Below, in pieces: positions 11,542-22,212 of a DNA stretch of 64,000 bases. Origin of the DNA: Sordariomycetes sp. S80-01Y (taxonomy: Eukaryota; Ascomycota; Sordariomycetes). A program made the position numbers and the translations under genes. Numbering within the stretch: position 1 is the first letter of the stretch; each line of letters opens with the position of its first letter. A model generated the notes under the pieces. The model ran no database searches. It saw only the letters and a list, made by a program, of their open reading frames with translations, and was not told where the DNA came from. The stretch is taken from assembly GCA_037042185.1 (NCBI GenBank), contig JAXQJY010000030.1:1488001-1552000 (forward strand). Reading direction: 5' to 3'.

Positions 11542-13464
11542 CTAAGCGGGGACAGCCTGGGGGGTGGCTTCGTTGCCGTTGGCTGCGGCAGGCTCTTCAG
11601 AGTGGTTGCCATTGGTCTTAGTGCCAGCAGTGAAGGGCTTCTCGAAAGCATCACGCTCAAGCTCTAGGCCGTCAAAGATCTTGAAGACGGTGGTGCCGTC
11701 GTGGAAGTCGTTGTTGACTGTCATTTTGTTAGCCGAAGCTGCATTCCTCGGTGGAGGGTACTTACCAATGTTGACCAGGTGCCAGTCTTGCATGATGCTC
11801 TCGATGGCCTTACGGCTCGGCGAGTCAGCATCGTAACACTTGGCCCAGTCCATGCCTAGCGAGAAGGCCTCGTCCCTCCAAGCGAGGAAGCTGACACTCT
11901 CAACGATAGTGGGCTGTACAATCTCCTTGCCTGGGAAGACGCCCCACGTAACAGCGTTGGGGCTGTCGGCTGGGGCGTTCGTGGCGAGGTCACCAGTCTT
12001 TGTGACAGCGTAGTATGTGAGCTCGGGGTTGCTGCTCACGCGTTCCATGATGATGGGGAAGAGCTTGGGGTGAACGAGAACCTCGAGGTACGACTTTTGG
12101 TACACGTAGCCAGGATTGGGGCCCCAGCCATACACCTCATGGTTTGATTTAACGCCGTTGACGGCCGGCTGTGAGTTGATGGTCAGGAGTCCTCGCTTGT
12201 TCAATGCTTCGAGGTCATTCTTGATGGCGTCAGACTCGGTAGTGAGAGGGGTCTCACTCCAAGGCAGAGAGTCCACCTTCTTGTTCAAGTAAGAGCAGAA
12301 GAGTTCGGCGATGTCCTTGATGGATTGCGGCTCTCCCCATTTCTTGCGGTTAGCCTCGTTAGTCCCTGGAAGACCGATTCCGTAGGCATCCAACTCTCCG
12401 AAAGCGGGAGAACGCGAGTCACCCCAGCGACCGTTGGGAAACTCGTCCCAGTCTTGGGTACGCATGATGTAGGCCTTCTGACGGTTCCGCCAAAAGATGG
12501 GGCGGACATCCTCGTCGCGGCGGTTCAGAGCTTTGGAAGGCTTCCATGGCAGTGCCTGCTTGAAGGGCTTCTCAGCGGTAGGCGCCCAACCAAGCTCCTC
12601 GAGAACCAGGCGTGTAGCTTGGGCAAGGTTCATGGTATAGAAATGCAGATGGAAAATGCCGTTGGCGAGCAGCTTCCGGCACATATCAGCCACAAGCGTC
12701 TTGCCCACCTCCCTTACGGCATTGTCATCGTTCTTGATGGGCTCCAGCTTGTCCAGGAACTCCTGAGGGATCTTGCAATTCATGTGCTTCGCTCTCCGCA
12801 GGAAGCTAGCGTATGTGGCAATAGGCATGATTCCAGGCAGGATGGGCAGCGTAATACCCCATTGTCGGACCTTCTTCACCCATCGGATGAAGTTGTCGCC
12901 GTCGTAGAACATCTGAGTAACAATGAAAGAGGCACCGGCGTCGGCTTTCTCCTTCAAGTGGTCGAGCAATTGATCTTCGTCCTTGTTGTCGTCGCATCCC
13001 TCAGGATACCCAGCAATGCCAATGTCGAAGTGATCGCCGTATGCTTTCCGGATGTGCTTGACAAGATCGCGAGCGTATTGGTAACCGTCCTCGGCTGCAG
13101 TCCACTTCTCCTGCTCCCTGGGCGGGTCACCGCGTAGGGCAAGAATGTTGGTGCAGCCAGCCTTGTAAGCCTTGTCCAGGGCATCGTCAACCATCTCCCG
13201 ACCCATGTCGGTGCAAGTCAGGTGCATGCACGTCTCCAGACCGTAGACGGCCTGGGCTTGCAGGACCATCTCGCAGGTCAACTCAGCACTCCGGCCACCG
13301 GCGCCCCATGTGATGTCGATGAACTTGGGCGCAAAGTTGTACATGCGGTCCATGCGTTCGTACAGGTTCTGTACACCCTGCGCGGTCTTGGGTGGGAAGT
13401 ACTCGAAGGAGAAGGACGGCGAGCCCTCCGCCTGAGCATCGGCGAGGAGGTCTTTGATGTGCAT
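11542..13464 (-). CDS. met13: Methylenetetrahydrofolate reductase, Met13 type
   Basis: The exons are 13464-11766 and 11717-11542. A 48-nt in-frame intron (11718-11765) with GTAAGT, branch GCTAAC and ACAG joins HLVNI to VNNDFHDG, giving 624 residues. The enzyme reduces 5,10-methylene-THF to 5-methyl-THF for methionine synthesis in the cytosol. The N-terminal (beta/alpha)8 catalytic domain spans residues 1 to about 300, with FSFEYFPPKT (Glu in the active-site strand), ITWGAGG, MHLTCT, ILALRGDPP and GIAGYPEG. The eukaryotic regulatory domain follows, including SFLAWRDEAFSLGMDW. The start QGVQNLYERMDRMY resembles yeast Met13 more than Met12. Fungal Met13 normally uses NADPH and is inhibited by S-adenosylmethionine; this is family knowledge. 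Confidence 0.97.
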   Translation of the reverse strand: MHIKDLLADAQAEGSPSFSFEYFPPKTAQGVQNLYERMDRMYNFAPKFIDITWGAGGRSAELTCEMVLQAQAVYGLETCMHLTCTDMGREMVDDALDKAYKAGCTNILALRGDPPREQEKWTAAEDGYQYARDLVKHIRKAYGDHFDIGIAGYPEGCDDNKDEDQLLDHLKEKADAGASFIVTQMFYDGDNFIRWVKKVRQWGITLPILPGIMPIATYASFLRRAKHMNCKIPQEFLDKLEPIKNDDNAVREVGKTLVADMCRKLLANGIFHLHFYTMNLAQATRLVLEELGWAPTAEKPFKQALPWKPSKALNRRDEDVRPIFWRNRQKAYIMRTQDWDEFPNGRWGDSRSPAFGELDAYGIGLPGTNEANRKKWGEPQSIKDIAELFCSYLNKKVDSLPWSETPLTTESDAIKNDLEALNKRGLLTINSQPAVNGVKSNHEVYGWGPNPGYVYQKSYLEVLVHPKLFPIIMERVSSNPELTYYAVTKTGDLATNAPADSPNAVTWGVFPGKEIVQPTIVESVSFLAWRDEAFSLGMDWAKCYDADSPSRKAIESIMQDWHLVNIGKYPPPRNAASANKMTVNNDFHDGTTVFKIFDGLELERDAFEKPFTAGTKTNGNHSEEPAAANGNEATPQAVPA

Positions 13465-15163
13465 TTTGTCGGTGTGCTCGGAGGGAAGATCGGAGGAGCG
13501 TTCGTGGGGTTACCGAGTTCGCGAAAAGCAGGGCATGCAGAGGCAAGAAGCGTGGTCTGCGTAGGTTCTCAGACCGGAGGAGATGTCTACCAAGAGAGTT
13601 AGCCGGCCGATTGAGACGCACTTGGAACGAGTTTGAAGGATTGGAGCAAGGACGGTGCGGGAGGCAGCAGGACGACGACCCCGAAATCGTGCTATGACCC
13701 CTCGATGGTGGGGTTCGCGGGATCTTTTTTTTTCAACTCACACCGTAGGGAAAGTATCTGACGCAGGAAAAGATGTCACTCTTGCGACGACAGTCTCGAA
13801 GAGCACTCAATGAGTCCAATGCGCCGAGGATAGCTGAAAAAGAGGTGGTATGAAGGGGAGAATGAGGTATTAGAAGAGGAAGAGAGGGACGAGAGAGTCG
13901 AGGCGGCAGAGGCTCCGTAGGTTGGTGGGACGGGATGAGATCTCCAGTGGAGGAGAGCACTGTCAGGGACTGCGGTACCAAGGTACGTTGGTAAGACCAC
14001 TATTCCCACGATCTGGCGGCAGTTGGTGTCCGGTTCTGGTCGTCTGACTGGCCAGGCTGGCACCAGACAAGTCTCGCACTAACGCTTGGCGAGGTCCACT
14101 GGCTCACAGCAAGCATTTGGGGCGCCGTTGCCGGCCCTCCTGAAATTCGACTCTCCACGTTGGCTGTCTAGCATCGTGGCTGGCCTCAATCTGCCCACAA
14201 TGACCCTCTTGGGGTTGACGACAGAGGTAGCGAGTGGGAATGGCTGTTCACAGAAGACATAGCATTTGGGCAGCCCCAGAGCGTAACCAGCCAAGGTAAC
14301 CGAATATAATACTAACTCACCCCCACACTCTCTGCACTCAGCACACCCTCTTCTGCCCCTCCATCGGACAATCTGCCAGCGACCATGACGCCAACAACAG
14401 GGGGGGGCCTCTACTCTTACAGGATTAATGGCTCACCTCATACCGCGGTGCCTTCAGTCTAGCTCTGAATCGTGAGGGGATCATCAGTCATGCTTGTGAC
14501 CATTGACTACGGCCGGACAGGCAGCATCATACATGCAGACGTGCAGCCCTGAGCCACTCCCATCATCGCCCATCCAAGGGGAGCTGTATAATAGAGGCTC
14601 AACACCACGACAGCGTAAGATCTGTAGACTCCTTTCCCTTCAAGCGTGGTTTTGGGGCACAACGAACGACGTAGGAGTTCATCGACACAACTTCCGTCCT
14701 TCTTCTGCTTTCCAAACCCGAAAGCCTTCCTCATGATCAATTGCGGCACCAACCCCTACAACCGTACCTCTAGTCAGACCCGCTCCCCACGGCGTACGCT
14801 TGGCCGTTACATTCGATGTATGGTACTTTGTACAGAACCTTCCGGAGCCACACATGCGTACCACTGTGAACAGCTGCCGCCACTTGGGACACAAGACGTC
14901 GGTTCACTGCCGTTCACCGGTCTGTCAGCCCACACAGGTTTTGGCCATTTGCATCGGTCACACAACGTCGCGTCGTTCGCAGGAACCGGATACTCTGTCT
15001 GACTTGCCATGTGACCTCTCGGTCGGCTCGGGTGCTCATTCGATGTGTAAGCACATGCTGTGAAGCACAGATGAAGTGATCTTTGCAAGGATACCAATTC
15101 AGCATCGCGGGCCGAGGCAAGACTCGGAAGACACAGAAGCTAACCCACAGGCACTGACCCTCT
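13465..15163. other. Intergenic region upstream of met13
   Basis: About 1.7 kb lies between the met13 start (minus) and the stop of the bZIP gene (minus). It should contain the met13 promoter and leader and the bZIP 3' untranslated region. A T-run (TTTTTTTTTTCAACTC) lies near 13724. Open frames up to about 118 codons occur on both strands but overlap each other and show no domain, so I call no gene. Confidence 0.45.
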
Positions 15164-16330
15164 TCAGGTCTTCTTCAACTGAGGAGGTGTCAGAGGAGGC
15201 GCCCCTCTGAGCTCCCTCCACCGGTTACTATTCTCAACGATCTCCCCGTCAAACAAAAACCACCATCGCTCGAACAACACTTGACCAACCTCCCAACTCC
15301 CGGCATCACAAGGATCGTCTCCATAGATCCGCACTCCCTCGCTTCCGTCCTCGAGAGCGTACACGAAATTTACAAGACACATCGGTCCCCTGGCCACAGG
15401 CGGCCTCGCTTCATCCGGCAGCGCCAGAAGCATCAAGATCCTATCCCTCGCGCTTGGCCACGGCAGGAGATCGAAGGTTGGGTGGTGTGGTACCGTCTTT
15501 TGAGAAGGTGTGGGCTGCCAATTTTTCGGTAAAGAGGATGATGGCGTTCCGAGTCCGAGGTTGAAGGGTGACAGACAATCCATGCTCCAGATAGTAGTGG
15601 TATCGCAGCCCAGTCGGGCGCATATGCGAATGAGGCCCTTCAATATGGTGAGTTCGTGAACAGGGAGCAGGTAGCTGTCGGAGAAGCTGAAGTTGGGGTC
15701 TGAGATCGAGGTGCTGGAGGACGAGGAGCTGAACGAAGGCGATGAGCTTGCAAATGAGAACGGCTCCGGCTCAGCAAGTGAAGAGAAATTGAAGGCGTTG
15801 AATAGAGGCCCTGTTTGCTCGGATGTAAACTCTTGTAACGGGGCTAATGTTGACGCCTTTGGTATAAGTGACGAGAGATCTTGCTCGTTGAAAGTGCCCC
15901 AGTCCATACTCGCACTCAGGTCCAAGTCCATTAGGGCGACTCCGTCTTCTGTAGACGGATGCGAGTTTGCAGGTGAAGTCCCCGAGATTGACGCGCTGGC
16001 CAGCTCGGTTTCGTCACCAGACTCTAATAAAGTAGACTCTGCCTCTAGGACTCGCGGTGACGCCGTCGCTTTCCCCTCGCCCGCCTTGCCTTGCGCTTTC
16101 AGCCGCTCCAGTCGTTTGCGGTCGCGATACCTTCTTTGGGCCAAAACATTGAGCACTCGTTTTCTTTCAGCTGCATCCTCCTCAATGTCCGGTACATCGA
16201 GGACCGGCGCTGGTTTGTGTATCCGTTGTCGCGTTCGTGGCTTGCCAACGCCAGCACCGGTGGAGGAGGCTACGGGCGATGGTGTCGTCGAAGCCATGGT
16301 TGGTTGTGACTTGTTTCGCTCACTCGCCAT
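15164..16330 (-). CDS. bZIP-type transcription factor with DUF3425 domain
   Basis: A single exon encodes 388 residues. I chose the ATG at 16330 (MASERNKSQ); the four codons before it begin with TTG. The basic region lies at about residues 54-80 (KRVLNVLAQRRYRDRKRLER) and keeps the fungal AP-1-like N-x2-AQR-x-YR-x-RK pattern. The leucine heptads after it are short and interrupted by Gly/Ala, so dimerisation may be weak. A Ser-rich, acidic stretch follows, then the C-terminal DUF3425 region, marked by HPTFDLLPWPSARDRIL. This pairing is common in filamentous fungi, where members often regulate stress responses, secondary metabolism or development; the target genes here are unknown. It is divergent from the gene at 17712. 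Confidence 0.88.
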   Translation of the reverse strand: MASERNKSQPTMASTTPSPVASSTGAGVGKPRTRQRIHKPAPVLDVPDIEEDAAERKRVLNVLAQRRYRDRKRLERLKAQGKAGEGKATASPRVLEAESTLLESGDETELASASISGTSPANSHPSTEDGVALMDLDLSASMDWGTFNEQDLSSLIPKASTLAPLQEFTSEQTGPLFNAFNFSSLAEPEPFSFASSSPSFSSSSSSTSISDPNFSFSDSYLLPVHELTILKGLIRICARLGCDTTTIWSMDCLSPFNLGLGTPSSSLPKNWQPTPSQKTVPHHPTFDLLPWPSARDRILMLLALPDEARPPVARGPMCLVNFVYALEDGSEGVRIYGDDPCDAGSWEVGQVLFERWWFLFDGEIVENSNRWRELRGAPPLTPPQLKKT

Positions 16331-17711
16331 TTGCAACTGCAATGTTGGCAGTCTGACTAGGCAAACGTTTCTATTTCGATACTCAAGTTCTTGTTGAGAT
16401 ACTCGAATAGAGGGGAAAGAAGCAAATCGACACAGAACTGGGGACCGTGTGGGTTTTATCCTAAGGTGAATCTATCGTCGCGGCGTAAGCATAACGCTCT
16501 GGATCGCTTACACGAGCTGGCACTGTTCTGGACCATAACGGATATCAAGTACCCGGCTTCCGGTGTGCGTCTGGGGACGCTCGAAGTAACGAGCATCTAA
16601 ATCCCACTATGGCGGTTCGTTAATACAGTGCGACACACTGTACATGTTCAGCTCCTTCAGCTGGCTGTTGATACGAACCCTATTCGACAAATCCAAGCAG
16701 GATCGAATCGTTTCGTGTTTCGTATCGTTCAACAACAGCGTTCTTATATAGACTCTTCGAGCTTGTCCAAGTTTAGAAGGCATGGCGTCAAAGGGATCAC
16801 TCAACACGGGAGATCGTGAAATAGAGATGGGTCTTGCGCTGTGGAACAAATTTCGACACGATACGAGATAAGTTGGTGCCTCATGAGAGACTGAGAGGTA
16901 GTTCTGAGGTTGAGGTTTTTGCAAGAGCAAGGAGGACGACGCCGCTTCTCGAGGGAAGAGGAGCGCTCCTCTTATACGCCTGCAGGGGAGCAGGGGTTTA
17001 GCAGCATTACCCCTAAGCATAATAGGTAGGCATGAGGCAAACCACTCTGATCGCCCCAGCATTACCGCTGGCAAAGATCAATCTCAAAATCCTTTTCGGC
17101 ACTTTGATTGTCTCACACTCAGGCTAAGAACATGTTGAAAGCTCGATGAAGACTCCTCGAATGTCTGACAGTCTCGGGTCAGGGACACAGCATTAATCTT
17201 CAAGCTTCTTGAAGCGGGATAAGACACATAAAAGCCTGATCGTTATTTACACTGCCTAATTCTAAGCACTAAATATATAATCCATCCCTCATCAGTCGCC
17301 AGCAAGCCTCTACAGAGCAATCGAGCCACTGGCGCCTGTCTCGAGTCAAAGATGGATGTGACAGCATCATCGACCGTTACACATCGTCAAATGGCTTGTG
17401 ATGGCTGCCCAGTTGTGCTCATTCCTTTTCTAGTTGTCAACTTCATATTGCTGTTCTCAGTTTACAATAAGAATGGCAGGTAGTTGTTCCTTCCTCATCT
17501 TCCCGGCCATTCACTCCTTTCTCCTGAATCTTGTCCATATTGTTTGCAGTATTGGCCTCCTCCTCCTCCTTCTTCTTCTTCTTCTTCTTAGATCGAACAT
17601 CTTACCTCAGCGCTTCTGCACCAAAGACCTTTAAGGTTGTTGACTTCGACTCTTGGAATTTGGATTGTTGACGCTCTTACAACACCAACACCCACTCTGC
17701 AAACTGTCACG
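16331..17711. promoter_or_regulatory. Divergent intergenic region, bZIP / unknown gene
   Basis: About 1.4 kb lies between two divergent starts. It contains a long C/T microsatellite just upstream of the right-hand gene, listed separately. A 155-codon frame on the minus strand (16607-17074) looks accidental. GATA words (AGATAAG, GGATAAG) occur at about 16865 and 17217, but single short words like these are expected by chance. Confidence 0.45.
17557..17589 (+). repeat. (CTC)n/(CTT)n pyrimidine microsatellite
   Basis: A run of CTC units followed by CTT units forms 33 bases of pure pyrimidine, ending in TTAGATCG. A pyrimidine tract ending in TAG resembles a splice acceptor, so it could close a 5' leader intron of the gene starting at 17712. 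GTAGTTG near 17480 would be a possible donor. It may equally be a simple promoter repeat. Confidence 0.7.
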
Positions 17712-19061
17712 ATGCAGCACTCTCTCCCCTTCCGCCCCCTACGAGGTCGACGTCAATCGGCTTCACTGGATCCACGGATTTCTTCCTGGGACGACCGTCA
17801 CTCAAGTAATCAAATCCAACTTGTTTCTCAAGAGAAGCTTCGACCACCTGTGAGGAACCAGCGCAACCAGAACACGCCTCCTCGAAGGCAGCTCCGCGAC
17901 CGTACATTCTCCGTTAAGCTTGCAAGCCTCCGTGAGCGCAGCAACGAGACAAGCACCAGCGAGGGGCCACTCCAGGCCCTCCCCGCGAGCTTCTTCAACT
18001 GGAATGGAAGCTTGCAAGACTATATTGACGCAAAAGACGGCGGTATTGTGGCGAAGAAGACGGGGGCCGATCCTCACATCGCGGAGTTGCAGGAGCGATG
18101 TGCTGAGCGTTTAGGCGAGAAAGGCGGTGACTTGAATTTGAACATTTTCAAGCCCAGCGATAAGGACACCTCGAAAACTAACTCGAGGGGGCATATGCGA
18201 CTAGTGAGTAGCTCTTCCTCGACATACGATGGTGGCGGTTCGATGTCTGCCCCCCTTGCTCCCGGCACTATGTCACCACCTCACCACGGCACGATGAACT
18301 TGAAAGATTTGGAGAAGTACAGTCGAGCGAATGATCGTTTGTCGAACCTTCGATCTGACTCGGACTCATTAGGGAGCGGTGGCGAGGATATTCGTGGGGC
18401 TGCTGAAGACGCCGCTGAGGTGGCACAAGGATGGGAGGCCATTCTCTCGAGCAGACCAAAGAAACCCCCCTTTCTTGACGACAAGAATCACAGTCCCAGA
18501 ATCTTTACCCACGACTGGAGGCAAGACATGCTCCCCGATCGTCCCCAAAGCACCGAATTTTGGCGACAGTACGACGGGGCACACTCCCCTCAGAAGCACA
18601 CGGCGCAGAACAGCACTGACACCACTTCTGTCACCGAGATCTCTGTCCCCACCAATAAGCGAAAGGCCTCCGTCTTCTCCCTTCGTTCCTTTCAATCTTC
18701 CCTCGCTGCTAAACGCCAAAAGCTCGGCTTCGGCAAGCTGGCGACCAACATATCCTCCACGCTATCCTCGGCGAAGCGTCGGCTCAAGGAGCACAACATC
18801 ACCAACCGTCGTAACTTCGAAGCCTAGAAATCCAACCGCCGTCGCGAAAAGCCAGGTGACGCAATAAAGAGCCTCGGCGGGAAGAGTGAGGCTGGCTATG
18901 GGATCTTCAGCCTGGAGAAGAGCAAGCATGGGCATGAGGAGTGGTGGAGGGAGGGGGTATGCAAGTATCAGGCGCCGGAATGGCTGGTTTTCGGGAATCC
19001 GGATGCTCGAGAAGAGATCAGTATGGCCTCTAGGGCAACTCAAGTTCATCACTTGACTTGA
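17712..19061 (+). CDS. Fungal protein of unknown function, two-exon model
   Basis: I do not recognise the family. The model uses ATG 17712, exon 17712-18810, a 45-nt intron (donor GTAACT, acceptor CCAG) and exon 18856-19061, giving 434 residues. Without splicing the frame stops after 371 residues at NRRNFEA. The spliced C-terminus (AGYGIFSLEKSKHGHEEWW, then YQAPEWLVFGNPD) is rich in aromatic residues and looks like real protein, which is why I prefer it. The N-terminal half is basic and low-complexity; the middle contains NWNGSLQDYIDAKDGGIVAK and an acidic, Ser/Gly-rich stretch. Basic patches near the end of exon 1 (KRRLKEH, AAKRQKL) could be nuclear signals. No membrane span or signal peptide is seen. 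Confidence 0.6.
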
Positions 19062-19248
19062 TGGTTCTGAAACTCGGGGCGTTGATGTTGGGATAGCTGG
19101 CGAGACGCGTTGTTTGTTTGAGGGTTGGGCGTTCTGAGGTCCGGTTTTGGTAGAGGCCAACAGACATGTCGACGTAGGAAACATCAATATTGGGTATTCA
19201 CAAGTCTAAGATAGCACAAATACAATGCTTTGCAAAACACGTTGAATC

Positions 19249-20987
19249 CTACAACATATACCTAAAGCTCTCTGCTTTAGTTCTCGGCTTGCCCCTGCCC
19301 ACCAAGCCCTCCTCTTCCACCATGTTGCCCGCATCACCCTCCTCCCTCTCCTGCCGCTCCATCTTTCGGTTCCTCCAGAGCAGATACAGCCTCAGCACCA
19401 ACGTCAGCGCCGTGACGCCGAGCATGGCCCACGCGCAGGTCTGCATGCCGTGCGTGTAGTACGGAGCATCGCGGTCTGGGTACAGCCTTGTGCCCACCAG
19501 CGGGCCGCACTGGCCGACAACCTGCAAGAGGGCAAATCCAGAGCCTTGCCGCGAAGCGGAAGCTTGGTTGTTGATCGTCCAGGTGATGAGCAGCGTCACC
19601 ACGTTGAAGAACCCTACCGCAGCGGGGTACACGGCCATGTACCGCAGAAACGGGGGCAACGAGAGCGTTTCGGCCAGAGCGAGCGTCGCATAGCCCATTG
19701 TTGAGAGGAGGGCGGAGAGAACGATGAGGTAGGTTCTCGACTGGAGACGGTCCGAGAGTCGGGCCGTCAGCAGGACGACGACGAAGGCGATGAGGTAAGG
19801 TGGCGCGGAGAGGGCTTGTGCTGAAAGCGAGTCGTGGCCCATGTCGGTAAGGATCTTGGGAAGAAAGACTGGCAGAGATGAGTAAGCCATGTTGGTGAGG
19901 AAGAACATGCTCGCCGGCAACCAAGCAACCGGGTCCTTGAGTACACTCAGCGCCTCCTTTATCCGCGCTCCCCTCGCGGGGTTCTCCTTTGTAGGGTCCG
20001 GCAAGGAGCCCCTGAGACGTAGGCGAGCAACCTTCTTCTCACGCTTTGTAAGGTAGGAGGCGGTCTGCGGTGAGTCTGGGATGACGTTCCACGCAATGAC
20101 GCTGACCACAACACTAGGGAATCCCTCCACCAAGAACAGCAGCCTCCATGGAGCAATGGGGCTCGCCTCTCCGACCTTGACAATTACCCAAGCAAGCGTG
20201 CTGGCGAAGCTCGTAGCCAGCGGCGCGGCGGAGATGAAGATGGCGGTGCGAAAGGCCAGCTCGTTACGCTTGAAGAAGAAGCTCAGATAGAAGGGGATGC
20301 CTGTGAAGCCAGCTTCTCCTATGCCCAGAAGAGTGCGCAGAGCAATGAGCATGGGGTAGTCCACGGCCACCGCTTGGAGAGAAGCCAGCAGACCCCAGGA
20401 GAGGACCAGCATGGAGACGTATATGTGCGCCGGGATGATGCGCCAGAGGAGGGACATCCACTCGAAGGCAATGTAGGAGATATAGAAGGATGTGAGGGCC
20501 CATGAATACCATGAAGCATCTGGGGGGTTCGTTTGAAGGTCGTCATCCATGCCTGCTATGCGCGCGTTGCCGATATCTAGCCAGCAGTTAGCACTTTCTT
20601 GCTCTCTTCAACTCCTACTCCAGGGCCCGTACTCGACCGATCCAAGAAGCTCAGCATGTAGAGCAACGCGACAAAGACCACCAGCTTCCTGTCAAACTTC
20701 CTCCTCACGGCATTCTCCTCATCGGGCGTATACAGCTGGTAGCTCGCAACGCTGCTGCCGTTGCTGCCGCGCCTACCCGAGCCGTGGGTGTCGGCGTGGT
20801 CGTCGGCGTCGTGAAGCACCGTGCCGCGCATCTCGTACACCTCGCCGTAGCCGCCATCGCGCACCTCGGAATGAAGATCAAGATCGTCGATGTCGGAGTC
20901 ATCCAGGGAGAGCTCGGCACCAGTCTGGGCGAAGGAGGGGGAAAGTTCGCCGGGGGCAGAGGAGAAGGTCGGATTGAGGGAGGACAT
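19249..20987 (-). CDS. MFS transporter, anion:cation symporter (allantoate/nicotinate permease) type
   Basis: Exons 20987-20633 and 20576-19249 give 560 residues. The 56-nt intron (GTACGG, GCTAACT, CTAG) restores the family motif SFLDRSNIGNARIAG at the end of the first membrane span. An acidic, probably cytosolic N-terminus of about 100 residues precedes the first span. Further hallmarks are the RTLLGIGEAGFTGIPFYLS region, WRLLFLVEGFPSVV with VIAWNVIPDSPQTASYL at the domain junction, and about 12 hydrophobic helices. Relatives carry organic anions such as allantoate, nicotinate, biotin or tartrate; the substrate here cannot be read from sequence. An ATCTGATAA word lies about 295 bases upstream of the start. 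Confidence 0.9.
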
Positions 20988-21414
20988 GGCGGCCGTCGCG
21001 GTTCGTGCAGGGTCGTCAGGGGATGCGGTGCTCTATTACCGGCGGTAGTGGTATTCAGCTGCAAAGCGACAGGACTGGCTACAACGACCAGCGTCGAGAG
21101 GGGGGAGCAGAGCGCATCGCGAGGATGCGGTATGTTGAAGCTGGAAGGCGAGGTTGTGTTTGGACGCACATAGAAATCCGGGGTCGTGGTCCGCCAAGAT
21201 CCCCATCGACATTGCGATGATCGCGACCGCGTTCCACTTGATGGGGATGCTCATCAAAACCGTCAATTAGGTATATACTCTATCTGATAAAGATCTTTCA
21301 AGGCTCTGACCGAGGCTTAAGGAGAATCGCAGTATGTCATTGTCTTCATCCACTCATTACGACATGCCAGCGACTTGGTTCTGCCCGTCCACCCGCCTTC
21401 CCAACTGCAGTCAT
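20988..21414. promoter_or_regulatory. Upstream region of the MFS gene
   Basis: These 427 bases lie between the MFS start (minus) and the stop of the FlbE-like gene (minus). It probably carries the MFS promoter. Apart from the GATA-type word at 21282 I see no distinct element. Confidence 0.5.
21282..21290 (+). promoter_or_regulatory. ATCWGATAA word, possible SreA-type GATA site
   Basis: ATCTGATAA matches the ATCWGATAA consensus known for fungal siderophore repressors of the SreA/Sre1/Urbs1 family. It is about 295 bases upstream of the MFS start. About one match is expected by chance in a 64-kb window on both strands, and I saw one, so position is the only argument in favour. Confidence 0.3.
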
Positions 21415-22212
21415 CTATTGACCTGCCGACGGAGCAGTAGAGTTATCAGAAGCATCCGCAGGTTTCTCGGGCTTGTCTTTCTTTTGGAACAGGCTCTTGA
21501 CGCTCTTCTTCCTCATTGCCACCTTCTCCTTCCATTGAGCCAATGAGTTGCTCTTTCTCTTCTTCCCAGCTGACACCGTCGATCCATTACTACTGGGCCT
21601 CGACAGCTCACCAGTAGTCGCCGTCTGGGGTTCCGTCTGCTGGCTTTCAAGACTCTCGGGACGGCTCGGCACACTCCTCAACTCGTCGGCGACAACGACG
21701 ATGTACCATCTGATCGTCTCGTCAGGTTGCAGTTCCCGGTTCAAGCGCTCGAACCACGCATGGTCATCCTGCAGCAGCATCGTCCCCATCTTGGACATCT
21801 CCTCGTTGACGTCGACATCCAGCTCTACCCTGACGACGTAGTCGGCGACAAAGGCATACGGCCGAGTGTGCTCAGTGAGGTCTTTGTCGTCATATTCCTC
21901 GAGAACCTTGACGGCCGACCAGACGTTTTTCAGGACAAAGTCGTCGTCCTGTGGCGTGCGCGGCTCAGGGACACCGAACCTAACGTTTCCGGGCTCTATC
22001 CGCGCCATCGGAGGCGGATTCGAGGGCTCGCCGCTGCCCTTTCCCTCTGGCAGGAATTCAAAGTTGCGGTAGAAGGACTTGAGTAGTTCCTCGGAAGTTG
22101 TCCAGCCGATGATCCAATCTGGTGCGCACTCTTCGAGGTCGTTCATCATGATGTAGATGCGGATGGCATCGCGGTGCCAGCGGAAGCCGCGGCAAAGGTA
22201 TGTCGATGGCAT
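21415..22212 (-). CDS. FlbE-like conserved fungal protein
   Basis: A single exon encodes 265 residues. I chose the second ATG at 22212 (MPSTYLCRGFRWHR) because the family begins this way; another ATG lies 14 codons upstream. Three stretches resemble the Aspergillus conidiation factor FlbE as I remember it: the N-terminal YLxxGFRWxRxxIRIxI, the central VLEEYDDKDLxExxRPYAFVAD, and DETIRWYIVVVAD. FlbE acts early in asexual development and localises to hyphal tips with FlbB. The protein differs by an insertion after residue 60 and by a Ser/Lys-rich C-terminal tail of about 75 residues with dense basic clusters. Homology is moderately sure; a developmental role is inference only. Confidence 0.6.
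   Translation of the reverse strand: MPSTYLCRGFRWHRDAIRIYIMMNDLEECAPDWIIGWTTSEELLKSFYRNFEFLPEGKGSGEPSNPPPMARIEPGNVRFGVPEPRTPQDDDFVLKNVWSAVKVLEEYDDKDLTEHTRPYAFVADYVVRVELDVDVNEEMSKMGTMLLQDDHAWFERLNRELQPDETIRWYIVVVADELRSVPSRPESLESQQTEPQTATTGELSRPSSNGSTVSAGKKRKSNSLAQWKEKVAMRKKSVKSLFQKKDKPEKPADASDNSTAPSAGQ

Noticed and set aside
16607-17074. 155-codon minus-strand frame between the bZIP gene and the orphan gene
   Set aside because: The N-terminal part vaguely resembles a mitochondrial presequence, but there is no domain, no splice partner, and the length is within chance for this composition.
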